Source of the DNA: Chrysomallon squamiferum
Lineage: Eukaryota > Mollusca > Gastropoda > Neomphalida > Peltospiridae
DNA length: 10,000 bases
NCBI GenBank assembly: GCA_012295275.1
Contig: CM022666.1
Coordinates: 4,515,387-4,525,386, forward strand
Direction: 5' to 3'
The notes beneath the pieces are model-generated. The model was not told the DNA's origin, did not search any database, and saw nothing but the letters and a program-made list of their open reading frames with translations. The position numbers and the translations under genes were made by a program. Below, piece after piece: positions 1 through 7,501 of this stretch (position 1 is the first letter of the stretch; every line of letters begins with the position of its first letter).

Positions 1-287
1 TCTTGACTTATGTTAATGTGCGGGTTATTGTTAGTGCAATTTATGTGCATGGTTACGACATTCTCGGTACAGTATATGTGTTTATGTGTCAGACAAGCAC
101 GAAAATGATAACTTACGTGTAACTGTAACTCGTGGGTAGTAATAAAATGGCTGCATTCTGTAAAGAATTTTGTGCATTTTTGCTCTGTTTTGATGGATTT
201 TCATACATAACAGTTCTGTGATAATTATCACGATTTCTCAGTTTTCAAAATGTTTTTTTTTGTGGGTTCTGCTTTTGGATCACAGTT
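1..287. other. Unannotated AT-rich sequence
   Basis: This is ordinary AT-rich sequence with scattered T-runs (for example around 252-261). I see no open reading frame of useful length, no tandem array and no RNA gene. The only structure that stands out is the palindrome at 218-231, listed separately. Confidence 0.6.
218..231. other. Perfect 14-bp palindrome with two inverted GATAA cores
   Basis: The sequence GTGATAATTATCAC equals its own reverse complement and stops exactly there, because the next bases out on each side do not pair. It contains TGATAA and its inverse TTATCA back to back. GATA-family zinc-finger proteins are known to bind WGATAA, so this could be a double site. A palindrome of this length can also arise by chance in AT-rich DNA, and function is only inferred. 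Confidence 0.5.
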
Positions 288-700
288 TAGATAACCGATT
301 AAGATAACAATTTGAATGATAGATTAGATAATAAATTCCTACAATGACTTGCATAATGCTTTTATATAATGGTTTAGATAATACGTTCCTGTAGAATTTC
401 ATGTTTTAAATTCAAATGACTTACATAAATGATTTAGATAATAAATTTGGTTAATGATTGAAATACTAATCTAGATAATGATTTAGATAATAATTCAGAT
501 AATATTATGAGATGATTTTGATAAGAAAAGGACTATTTTGATAATGATTTTGACAGTAATCTAGATAATGATAGAGATAATAATTCAGATAATAAATTGA
601 GTAGATTAAGATAAAACAACTATTTAGATAATCATCTATTAGCTAATGATTCAGATATTGATCTAGATAATATTCAAATTAATAATCTGGATAATGATTC
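288..700. repeat. Degenerate 12-bp GATAAT minisatellite with 90-bp higher-order period
   Basis: The core GATAA or GATAAT recurs throughout, typically inside TTTAGATAATGA or TTCAGATAATAA. Where best preserved, the G of GATA falls exactly 12 bp apart: 474, 486, 498; then 564, 576, 588; then 654, 666 and 690. The sets are displaced by exactly 90 bp. Segment 468-503 matches 558-593 at 34 of 36 positions and matches 648-683 at about 27 of 36. This is best read as an old 12-bp tandem repeat that was duplicated in 90-bp blocks and then decayed. The left part (288-440) is looser, with cores at 290, 303, 327, 377 and 437. No coding potential is visible. Confidence 0.8.
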
Positions 701-818
701 AGAATATAACTTACATATGTATCTGAACTGAAGTATCTAAATAATGACAGTCAGTTATTCAGATTTCATTTTCAGATATCTATTTCCAAATACAAAGTGT
801 AGATAACTTGATTAATTG

Positions 819-849
<31 letters not shown>
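819..849. repeat. A31 homopolymer
   Basis: An uninterrupted run of 31 adenines. No retroposon body or target-site duplication was recognised around it, so a plain slippage-expanded homopolymer is the simplest reading. Exact length may be unreliable because of sequencing error. Confidence 0.9.
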
Positions 850-853
<4 letters not shown>

Positions 854-1215
854 TAATAAAAATGTATCTACTCTGATGAAAAATGTCTATATATCCAGAT
901 TTTTTAAATGATCTGAATGAACGATTTCAATGAATGGGACTGTACAGAACAAACACATTGCAAACATGTGGTGAAGTACAACAGAGATCTGAATTGAGTT
1001 GTCCGACACAAAAATTTATTAATTAATCATTTTGTATGTGTTAAATGAGGTGTTTGTGGGACTTGGTGTAAATACTGTTAACACAACTGGTCACACGTTA
1101 AAACAACAGATGGTCTCACGTCGCGGTTTTACAAATACTGCAAAATGTCACCGTATTCAGTATGCATGCAAATAAGAAAACACTAATCGTGGCCAATATT
1201 AAAACAGCATACGGT
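850..1215. other. Unannotated AT-rich sequence with an octamer-like motif
   Basis: There are no long open frames and no array. An exact ATGCAAAT lies at 1166-1173, which is the classical POU/Oct octamer. One 8-mer in a window this size has little weight by itself. The stretch around 1080-1200 is somewhat less AT-rich than its neighbours, and I do not recognise it. Confidence 0.5.
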
Positions 1216-1266
1216 AAAAAAAAAAAAAAAATAAATAAATAAATAATAATAAAAATAATAAAAATA

Positions 1267-1328
<62 letters not shown>
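1216..1328. repeat. Compound A16 - (TAAA)n - (AAT)20 microsatellite
   Basis: A run of 16 adenines (1216-1231) passes into a few TAAA units, then an imperfect AAT/AAAAT stretch, then an uninterrupted (AAT)20 at 1267-1326. The graded change from A-run to tetranucleotide to trinucleotide fits growth of microsatellites out of a poly-A tract. Confidence 0.9.
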
Positions 1329-1347
1329 GCATTAGACACTGCAGGAG

Positions 1348-1430
1348 TTTAATTTAATTTAAATTTAATTCAATTTAAATTTTTTTGAATTTAATTTATC
1401 TTAATTTAATTTTAATTTTATTTTATTTAG
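1348..1430. repeat. Imperfect AATTT-type repeat
   Basis: TTTAA, AATTT and TTTTA blocks recur with a period near 5 and no G or C beyond a few interruptions. It sits between the two (AAT)n arrays. Confidence 0.7.
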
Positions 1431-1488
1431 AATTAGATGTCTACAAAAATAGAAACTTCCTACTAATAAAAATTCAGGTTATGCAACA

Positions 1489-1515
1489 TAATAATATAAT
1501 AAAAATATAATAAAA

Positions 1516-1585
<70 letters not shown>
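1489..1585. repeat. AAAAATATAAT lead-in plus (AAT)22
   Basis: Bases 1489-1519 contain repeated ATAATAAAAAT blocks with a spacing of about 11 bp. They lead into an uninterrupted (AAT)22 at 1520-1585. On the minus strand the array reads as a run of tyrosine codons, which explains the open frame there. That frame is a by-product of a triplet repeat without stops, not a gene. Confidence 0.9.
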
Positions 1586-1588
<3 letters not shown>

Positions 1589-1617
1589 GAAAATGAACAA
1601 AAAAGAACAAAAAAATC

Positions 1618-1935
1618 ACTTCTACTGTTACAGCTACTACCACTAATACTACTACAACTACTACTACTGCCCCTGATACTACTATTAAAAATAACACAAT
1701 GCTGACAGACAACAATAATAACAATAACCCAAATAACAACAACGACAACATTAACACTGTAATAACAACAACAATGGTATCTCAGCTACTACCACTACTA
1801 CTACTACTACTACTCCTACTCCTTTTCCCTCTCCTACTACTACTACTTCTACTTCTACTACTTCTACTAATAATATAGTATCAACAGCAAGAATAACAAC
1901 TACAACAACAACCACAACAACTGTAATAATAACCT
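1618..1935. repeat. Mixed triplet region (ACT, AAC, AAT, TTC variants)
   Basis: About 300 bp with a clear period of three: blocks of ACT (near 1634-1680 and 1785-1870), AAC or ACA (near 1710-1770 and 1890-1922), and AAT. CTT-type interruptions occur near 1845-1865. It continues directly from the (AAT)22 array, so about 450 bp keeps a triplet rhythm while the triplet itself changes. This looks like old trinucleotide arrays that diverged and re-expanded. No protein is supported, since every reading is low-complexity. Confidence 0.8.
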
Positions 1936-2105
1936 GACTCTAATATACGATACAGACTATAAAACATGCACAGTTTATCTATGTAGCAATTTACGGACAA
2001 ACGCACGTACAGACACTTTACAAATGAGATTTCTGACATGTTTTACTGCCAAAAAAAACCCAACAAAAAACATGGAAACATGGATTTTGTGTTGTTGCCT
2101 TAAAT
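1936..2105. other. Unannotated sequence between repeats
   Basis: Unique-looking, moderately AT-rich DNA with no supported gene or motif. An A8 tract lies near 2051-2058. Confidence 0.5.
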
Positions 2106-2125
2106 AAAAAAAAAAAAAAAAAAAA
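2106..2125. repeat. A20 homopolymer
   Basis: An uninterrupted run of 20 adenines preceded by TAAAT. No retroposon was recognised upstream. Confidence 0.9.
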
Positions 2126-2242
2126 GAATCTGCTGAAAACACTTGTTCTTTTCAATGTGATCTAGGATAATTTGATTATAGCCAGTGAGTAATTATTTCA
2201 AAGAAAAATGGTGGAAATTCAAGTGTTTCTGTTTTCTTTCTA

Positions 2243-2259
2243 TTTTTTTTTTTTTTTTT
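2243..2259. repeat. T17 homopolymer
   Basis: An uninterrupted run of 17 thymines after a pyrimidine-rich lead (TTCTGTTTTCTTTCTA). Confidence 0.9.
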
Positions 2260-2304
2260 AAATCTTGTAGTGAGAGCTGTTTGAACCTAATTCACACTTT
2301 ACAA

Positions 2305-2345
2305 TTGCTGTTGTAGTTGTTGTTGTTGGTGTAGTTTTTGATGTT

Positions 2346-2399
<54 letters not shown>

Positions 2400-2404
2400 T
2401 TATT
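2305..2404. repeat. Triplet block: (TTG)n then (ATT)14
   Basis: Imperfect TTG units (2305-2333) pass into ATT/ATC units and then an uninterrupted (ATT)14 at 2358-2399. This is the same pair of triplets seen at 1520-1935 (AAT and CAA/AAC) but on the opposite strand and in mirrored order. The isoleucine-rich open frame on the minus strand is explained by this repeat. Confidence 0.85.
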
Positions 2405-2492
2405 TACTAAATAAACTAAAATCAGTATTGTTCCAACCCAAGCCACAGAAATCTTGAATTTTTAGCCTATTACTGGATAACATAAATAAACA

Positions 2493-2554
2493 AATTAATT
2501 AATTAATTAATTAATTAATGTTACTGAGGAAATGAATGAATAAATAAATAAAAA
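2493..2554. repeat. (AATT)n followed by AATG/AAAT units
   Basis: Bases 2493-2519 are nearly seven perfect AATT units, fully self-complementary DNA. After a short break, 2530-2554 holds AATGAATGAATAAATAAATA-type tetranucleotides. Confidence 0.85.
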
Positions 2555-2566
2555 ATACTCTGTTAT

Positions 2567-2820
2567 TGTAACCAAACTAAATTATGTAACTGTACCCAGT
2601 ACATTCGTTTTTTAGTGCAAATGGTAACAATTAGTTATTTTCTTTAATTGTAACCAGTATATACACTGTCTGAAAATGTAACCATTACATTTTTACTCTG
2701 TTACAAGAACACCTGAAATGTGTAATCATAACATGTATATTTACTGTAACCTGGAAATGTAATTAAAACATTTGTGTAACCAACTGTAACCACCAGACAT
2801 CATTATCTTTATCTGTAACC
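2567..2820 (+). repeat. Scattered TGTAACC motif cluster
   Basis: The heptamer TGTAACC occurs exactly at 2567, 2649, 2677, 2745, 2775, 2785 and 2814. Near matches lie at 2585 (TGTAACT), 2721 (TGTAATC) and 2759 (TGTAATT). It is often followed by an A or CA and then TACAT or GTATA. Spacing is irregular (10 to 64 bp). The likeliest source is a badly decayed minisatellite. A cluster of binding sites is possible but unsupported. Confidence 0.6.
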
Positions 2821-3260
2821 ATGCTGTATGTACGACTACCATAATTCTTCATTATGTTCTTTACTAAACGGTCCATAACAGTAACCACAGAAATCAGCTC
2901 TAGGGACCACGACATTATACTTTGACTTCAGCAGGATTAATAACAGCAGGCTCTTTCATCTTCTGCGAGATCAAAACAACATCAAAAAAAAAGATTCCGG
3001 TTACCAATGGCTGGCTATGTTTTCAGTTCTAGTTTTGGTTTTCACTTTATAAAAAGAAATTAATCTTGTTCCGTGACGAATTTAGCTATTTTTAAATTTT
3101 GGTTTCTTCTTCTTTATTTTAAATTATATTATAAGATTTTTTACAAAAAACTTTTTTTTCTTTTTTTTTCAGATAAGTATAAGTATGAATTATTGATTTG
3201 TATTATTATGTTTCCAATCCAGTATATCTTTGAGCAGTCAGTCAGAAATCATGCAAGAGA
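2821..3260. other. Unannotated sequence, no supported gene
   Basis: This is mixed-composition sequence. A 67-codon frame begins inside it at 3073 and ends at 3276 in AATGAAT repeats. It encodes mainly F, L, Y, K and I, as expected from AT-rich DNA, and has no recognisable domain, so I do not call it. A GCAGG-containing pair (near 2929 and 2945) is a minor direct repeat. Confidence 0.5.
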
Positions 3261-3620
3261 AAGAATGAATGAATAATGAATAATTAAAAAGGAAAGAATA
3301 ATGAAAGAAATGAATAATTATTAAAGGATGAATAATGAATAATTAAAAAAAAAAGATAATAAATTGATATGAAAGAATAATACATACATAAATAAATAAA
3401 TAATAATGTATAACAGATGTCAAAAAACAAATAAATGAATAATAAATGATCTGAAAATGAATGAATGAATAAAAAGTGAATAACTAAATGAATGAGTCTA
3501 CATGGAATAAAATATACCAGATGTGTGTTTGTGAACAGCTATTAGGCCAATAGTTATTAAGAGCAGCAGATAAATGAATAATAAATGAATAATATAAAAA
3601 AATGAACTGATAATGAATAA
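3261..3620. repeat. Degenerate AATGAATA / AAATAAAT tetranucleotide-derived region
   Basis: GAATAATGAATAATTA and AATGAATGAATA blocks recur across about 350 bp, broken by a less repetitive stretch near 3500-3565. A 22-bp stretch at 3269-3290 is repeated exactly at 3328-3349, 59 bp away, showing local duplication. It is close in composition to the clean (TAAA)n-(TGAA)n array at 5009-5104, so it may be an older version of the same kind of array. Confidence 0.75.
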
Positions 3621-3636
3621 ACAAGCCTCCAAAACA

Positions 3637-3649
3637 TTTTTTTTTTTTT
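3637..3649. repeat. T13 homopolymer
   Basis: An uninterrupted run of 13 thymines. Confidence 0.85.
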
Positions 3650-4106
3650 AAACAGTTGTTACACCAATTTCACATTCTATGTTTTAATAAATATATGCTT
3701 CATGAAACCTAAAGCAAAAACTCCCTGTTTAAACAATTAGCATAAATTAATTATCTTTTTAACATTTATCCATCTTTGTATATATTAATTAAGGCACATA
3801 CAACCTTCAAACCTAGAAAACAGAAAAAAAAAAAAAAACACTGCCTTCGGTAAATCTGTTTTGGAGTACCAACTGGAATTGGAAATTTCCTAATGCATTA
3901 CACCAAAGTGAATTGATCCTGTGGGCCATCATGTCTCATAGCCACTTCTTCTGACCATTATGCCACATGGGAAATTTAATTTGAGAACATCTGTTGAGTA
4001 AATCATTGACAATATTTTACTAAATGCATTTAATTGTCGTATCAAACACACCACTGCTATCATTGCTGTCATTCAGTATGTAGGGAATGATTACGTAATT
4101 TCTGAA
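3650..4106. other. Unannotated sequence containing an A15 run
   Basis: Unique-looking sequence with A15 at 3824-3838. The part from about 3840 to 4000 is less AT-rich than its surroundings, but I find no convincing exon in it. A possible outlying copy of the 24-bp repeat described next lies near 4010-4030. Confidence 0.5.
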
Positions 4107-4313
4107 TTGATATCAGTTTATGAAATGTGTTAATTTTGGAAAAGGCTGCAGTGATACAGTTACAAAATGTGACAGTAATATTGTTACAAAATATGTCTTA
4201 ATTGCATATAAATGTTTCCCTGATAGTGTTATAAAATGTGTCAGTGATATCCTTGCACAATAGCGCCCTGATATAATTACCATTCGTCACAGTAATACAG
4301 CTACCAAATGCCT
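4107..4313 (+). repeat. Diverged 24-bp minisatellite, about 7-8 units
   Basis: Units read roughly CAGTGATA, two or three variable bases, then GTTACAAAATGTGT. Starts fall at 4149, 4173, 4197, about 4220, 4242, about 4267 and 4290, so 22 to 25 bp apart. The clearest pair is 4149-4172 and 4173-4196. Others keep landmarks such as CAGTGATAT (4242), CAGTAATACAG followed by CTACCAAATG (4290) and GTTATAAAATGTGTC (4228). An upstream unit at 4107-4130 (TTGATATCAG then TTTATGAAATGTGT) also fits. The array is old, since units differ by several substitutions. A minus-strand open frame over this stretch has no supporting features. Confidence 0.75.
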
Positions 4314-4381
4314 CGAATGAAAGTAATAATAGATGAGAATTAAGCAGAGGACATCTGATATTCGTCAGAAAATTCCACACA

Positions 4382-4394
4382 TTTTTTTTTTTTT
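4382..4394. repeat. T13 homopolymer
   Basis: Thirteen thymines followed by a short ATTATTAT tail. Confidence 0.85.
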
Positions 4395-4538
4395 ATTATT
4401 ATCAAGCAAAAACATTTTACATCACTCATTTTACTTATATTCCAAAACAGCTCCCTTCAGATGAAATATAGAAAGAAAAAAAAATCCAGGCTAATTAAAT
4501 GATCATTTTCATGTTTAATTGACTCCAAAGTCCGTGGG
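4395..4538. other. Unannotated AT-rich sequence
   Basis: No gene, array or motif was recognised. Confidence 0.5.
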
Positions 4539-4566
4539 TTTTTTTTTTTTTTTTTTTTTTTTTTTT
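4539..4566. repeat. T28 homopolymer
   Basis: An uninterrupted run of 28 thymines. If it were the tail of a minus-strand retroposon the body would lie to the right, but nothing recognisable is there. Confidence 0.9.
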
Positions 4567-4798
4567 CCGTGCAAAATAAATCAGTTTTCGGTGATTTTAT
4601 GTTTTCTGTTGGTTCTTGTATCTATGTTCAGAATCTTTCCCATTATTGATCGAGTTTAGTCTTAAGCAGCATTAACTGTGAGAAAGAGGAATGAGAAAGT
4701 TTAAACCACCACTCACTCCCAAGCTGCAGTTTGAAGACAGCAGTCAAACTGGACTGCTTGCTGTCTTCTCTTGAATGAAAATGTCACAACATTCAGAA

Positions 4799-4800
<2 letters not shown>

Positions 4801-4830
<30 letters not shown>
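4801..4830. repeat. (CA)15 microsatellite
   Basis: Fifteen perfect CA units directly after a CAGAAGA end of a minisatellite core, followed by TACA and an A9 run. Confidence 0.95.
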
Positions 4831-4834
<4 letters not shown>

Positions 4835-5008
4835 AAAAAAAAGAAGAGATGAAAAAGCTGAAGATGGATTAAATTGTGAAGGAAGAAGATACATGACATT
4901 GAAAAAAAAGAACAAAATGTCTCAACATGGAGAAGACTGAAAGAGAGAAAATGGGTCAATATGGAAATAAAAAAAAAAACATGTCAGGATATGAAGAGGA
5001 CAAACTCA

Positions 5009-5055
<47 letters not shown>

Positions 5056-5104
5056 ATGAATGAATGAATGAATGAATGAATGAATGAATGAATGAATGAA
5101 TGAA
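5009..5104. repeat. (TAAA)12 joined in phase to (TGAA)12
   Basis: There are twelve perfect TAAA units at 5009-5056 and then twelve perfect TGAA units at 5057-5104 in the same register. A single A-to-G change in one unit, later spread by slippage, is enough to explain the junction. Confidence 0.95.
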
Positions 5105-5327
5105 ATCTTTTAGTATGCTAAAGATATAAAAAAAAAAATGTTTCAGCATGTTATGAATATAAACAAAGAGAAAATATCACAAAACGGAAAGATAAAGTCA
5201 CAACATGAAGAAGTCACAAATATAGGAAAATTTTCAAAGCATGAAAAAAAAACGAATCTTTTTCAGCATGAAAAATTCATGAAGAACATGTATTACAGTA
5301 TTACATGCTTATCTCCATGAGCACTTT

Positions 5328-5331
<4 letters not shown>

Positions 5332-5366
<35 letters not shown>
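5332..5366. repeat. A35 homopolymer
   Basis: The longest uninterrupted single-base run in the window, inside the degenerate A-rich minisatellite. Confidence 0.9.
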
Positions 5367-5370
<4 letters not shown>

Positions 5371-5409
5371 CTGACAGAGTATCTCAAAGTAAAATAATCA
5401 GATACACAC

Positions 5410-5488
5410 AAAAAAAAAAAAAAAAAAATCTCAACATTTTCAAGTCATTTTTAGATTAAAAAAAACACAAAAAAAAAAAAAAAAAAAA
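5410..5488. repeat. A19 and A20 runs flanking a repeat core
   Basis: A19 at 5410-5428 is followed at once by TCTCAACATTTTCAAG. A20 at 5469-5488 is followed by TGACAGAAAACA. Both are preceded by CACA-type sequence (ATACACACA and ACACA), so the two segments look like duplicated units. Confidence 0.75.
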
Positions 5489-5645
5489 TGACAGAAAACA
5501 ATCACCAAAAGGTCTTAACATGAAGAGTACTTTACAAAATTCCTGAAATTTCTCAACGAGGAAGAAAACATCAAAAATCCAAAAAAAAAAATCACAACAC
5601 GGAGAAGACAGAAGCTGATAATGCCACAACAAGGAGAAGATGAAA

Positions 5646-6199
5646 CATTGCTTTATAGCAAGCCTTGTAACAGATGGGAGCAGAGATTAACAGCACAAAA
5701 TCAATTGTAATGAAAATCAGTGGACGAGAAGAAAGGGGTCTTGATTTTAATGATGATTTGCAAGCTTATTGTTTATCTCAGAAAGTGCCGCTTTTATGAT
5801 GATTGAATTAAAAATTGCTGCATCATTTCATTTCATTACTTAGCCGGGGATAAAAATGATGGAAGATTTTTTACTGTGATGAGAGAGAAACGATTATTTT
5901 CGTTTGTAAGAAAAATTTATCAGAATTCGTTTCATAATCTGTTTATTCTGTTTTGCTTAAATTATTACAAAACATATCGGTAATTAATTTAAATAAAATA
6001 ATCTTTTTTTAGTTCCACATACAACAGTAAAAAAAGTATTTTAAATTTTACATTTAGCATAAAATATTTTGATCTATCCTCATCAGTCAACCCAAAGTGC
6101 AATTTACCATTCCAACCAGGACTCCATTAGTGCTTTATCAAAAATCAAGTTTTACTATCAATGAGAAGGTGTGTATAAAAAAATACATTACTGCTAATT
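5646..6199. other. Unannotated mixed-composition sequence
   Basis: About 550 bp with no tandem array. It is locally less AT-rich near 5650-5720 and 5830-5860. There is no open frame of useful length in any reading I followed and no recognised motif. It could be intron or intergenic DNA. Confidence 0.5.
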
Positions 6200-6218
6200 A
6201 AAAAAAAAAAAAAAAAAA
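6200..6218. repeat. A19 homopolymer
   Basis: An uninterrupted run of 19 adenines. Confidence 0.9.
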
Positions 6219-6297
6219 TTAATAACCTGTGGGTTTCTTCTCCATTTATATCTATTCTCCTTAATCATATGAATGACATCATTAAACCATAGACTTC

Positions 6298-6325
6298 AAA
6301 AAAAAAAAATAAATAAATAAAAAAA
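6298..6325. repeat. A12 then TAAA units
   Basis: A short A-run (6298-6309) runs into three TAAA-type units, the same progression seen at 1216-1243. Confidence 0.8.
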
Positions 6326-6750
6326 TTGGATACGTCATTAAATAAAATATTTCTTCTTTCTTCAGACACTGCAGACCTGTTATTACATTTCTACATTTTC
6401 GGTAATGTTCCCTCATTTCTTACATTGTCAGACCGCATTATACAGATGCTCCGTTAAAACTTCAACTTGTGTTGTCTCAATGAGATAATTTATACATCTG
6501 CAACAGCTAAATTCGGCAGCCCCAAGGGTTACAGAAGTTACAACAGCTTCTGAAGTTAATGTAGATGTCTGCATCAGTTTCGAAACCTACTGACTGGGGT
6601 GCAATAAATTCCAGTATTCCACGTTTAGTCATGATTCTGATACTGAAGTGTGATTCAAATCAGTTACAGAGCACCGTGCTTGAGACTTGAATAAAACTAT
6701 AATAGAATATTATTATGAAGCAGAATATGTATAAAACACTTTTATTAGAC
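6326..6750 (+). other. Unique stretch with a possible 3'-terminal exon (weak)
   Basis: A pyrimidine-rich TTCTTCTTTCTTCAG at 6351-6365 resembles a splice acceptor. After it, the frame beginning at 6368 stays open for 29 codons (including ADLLLHFYIFGNVPSFLTL) to a TAA at 6455-6457. AATAAA follows at 6603-6608 and again at 6690-6695. The order acceptor, short coding end, stop and polyadenylation signal fits a last exon of a plus-strand gene. Against it, the other two frames are also open for much of the stretch, the peptide is not recognised, and such signals arise by chance in AT-rich DNA. I do not call a gene. Confidence 0.2.
6532..6552. other. Small inverted repeat (6-bp stem, 9-base loop)
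   Basis: CAGAAG at 6532-6537 pairs with CTTCTG at 6547-6552. A minor hairpin with no terminator-like T-run; probably incidental. Confidence 0.4.
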
Positions 6751-7240
6751 TGATGAAGAGTTACATATATTGATGAAGTGTTATGTATATTGAAGTGTTG
6801 CTTATATTGATGAAGTGTTACCTATATTGATGAAGTGTTACATATGTTGATGAAGTGTTACATATGTTGACAAAGTATTACATATATTAATGAAGTGTTA
6901 TTTATACTGATGAAGTGTTACATACATTGAGGAAGTGTTACTTACACTTATGAAGTGTTACCTTTATTGATGAAGTGTAACAAATATTAAGGATTAGGTA
7001 TATTAATTGTTACATATATTGATGAGCTGTTACATATACTGATGAAGTGCTTTTTATATTGATGAATTGTTAAATATATTGATGAAGTGGTACATATATC
7101 ATTGAAATGTTACACATATTGATGAAGTGTTTCATATTCTGATGAACTGGTACACATATTGATGAACTGGTACACATATTGATGAACTGCTACACATATT
7201 GATGAAGTGTTTCATATTCTGATGAATTGTCAACACATAT
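6751..7240 (+). repeat. 20-bp minisatellite, about 25 units
   Basis: The consensus unit is TGATGAAGTGTTACATATAT. Nearly all units are exactly 20 bp: starts at 6751, 6771, then 6808, 6828, 6848, 6868, 6888, 6908, 6928, 6948, 6968, then 7020, 7040 and so on every 20 bp to 7220. Shortened units occur at 6791 (17 bp), 6988 and 7004 (16 bp each); the last unit has 21 bp. GATGAAGTG is the best kept part and the ACATATAT half varies most. Subtypes cluster: units with AACTGGTACACATAT lie at 7140, 7160 and 7180, and two identical units ending GTTTCATATTC lie at 7120 and 7200. There are no unique spacers, so it is not a CRISPR array. Stop codons recur in the frames. Confidence 0.95.
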
Positions 7241-7413
7241 TGAGTTTCAACTGAATACTTATTTGTAAATTATCTAAATGTCTATGTACTTTCATTTAGT
7301 CAATACATACGGATAAAATGTCATTTTGTATTAATGAAGAAAGATATATGTTCAGATAGCTAGACTCATATAGAAAAAAGATTGTCTAGAAAGACACACA
7401 CATATATATTGAT

Positions 7414-7414
<1 letters not shown>
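7241..7414. other. Short unique spacer between two arrays
   Basis: AT-rich DNA without recognised features, ending in GACACACACATATATATTGATT just before the AG tract. Confidence 0.5.
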
Positions 7415-7488
<74 letters not shown>

Positions 7489-7501
7489 AGAGAGAGAGAG
7501 A
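7415..7501 (+). repeat. (AG)35 dinucleotide array
   Basis: Thirty-five perfect AG units at 7415-7484, then AAGAAG and five more AG units to 7500. On the minus strand it reads as Ser-Leu repeats because (CT)n contains no stop codon in any frame. Confidence 0.95.

Larger units (their letters stand above)
4781..5645 (+). repeat. Degenerate minisatellite: A-run plus TCTCAACATGGAGAAGA core
   Basis: A core close to GTCTCAACATGGAGAAGA recurs about twelve times: 4783, 4919, 4955, 4983, 5140, 5197, 5261, 5429, 5512, 5551, 5592 and 5623. The best copies are 4919-4936, 5197-5213, 5592-5610 and 5623-5640. Several copies are directly preceded by an adenine run (near 4970, 5128-5138, 5410-5428, 5581-5591), so the A-run appears to belong to the unit. 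Unit spacing is 28 to 41 bp where nothing has been added and larger where microsatellites have grown inside: (CA)15, (TAAA)12-(TGAA)12, and A35, A19 and A20 runs. Two short open frames across it, one on each strand, are low-complexity and not genes. Confidence 0.7.

Noticed and set aside
819-849. Poly-A tail of a retroposon (also considered for A20 at 2106, A35 at 5332, T28 at 4539 and T21 at 9334)
   Set aside because: No recognisable element body or target-site duplication flanks any of them. Slippage growth explains them more simply.
1479-1757. Hydrophobic plus poly-tyrosine minus-strand frame
   Set aside because: Fully explained by the (AAT)n and mixed-triplet arrays read in one register.
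2258-2446. Isoleucine/threonine-rich minus-strand frame
   Set aside because: Reads the (TTG)n-(ATT)n repeat; no recognisable protein outside it.
3073-3276. 67-codon plus-strand frame rich in Phe, Leu, Tyr and Lys
   Set aside because: Composition follows local AT-richness, and it ends in an AATGAAT repeat. No domain seen.
4744-5320. Short frames on both strands within the A-rich minisatellite
   Set aside because: They include (CA)n and A-run translations, and sit in a degenerate repeat with no coding features.
6577-6587. GTTTCGAAACC, close to a tRNA-type B box, with a GGGGTGCAATAAATTCCAGT stretch after it that vaguely recalls tRNA-derived SINEs
   Set aside because: No A box, tRNA arms, or flanking duplication could be found, and the T-arm stem does not pair. 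The likeness is too short to call.
6751-7240. CRISPR array
   Set aside because: The 20-bp units are directly adjacent with no unique spacers, and the rest of the window is eukaryotic in character.
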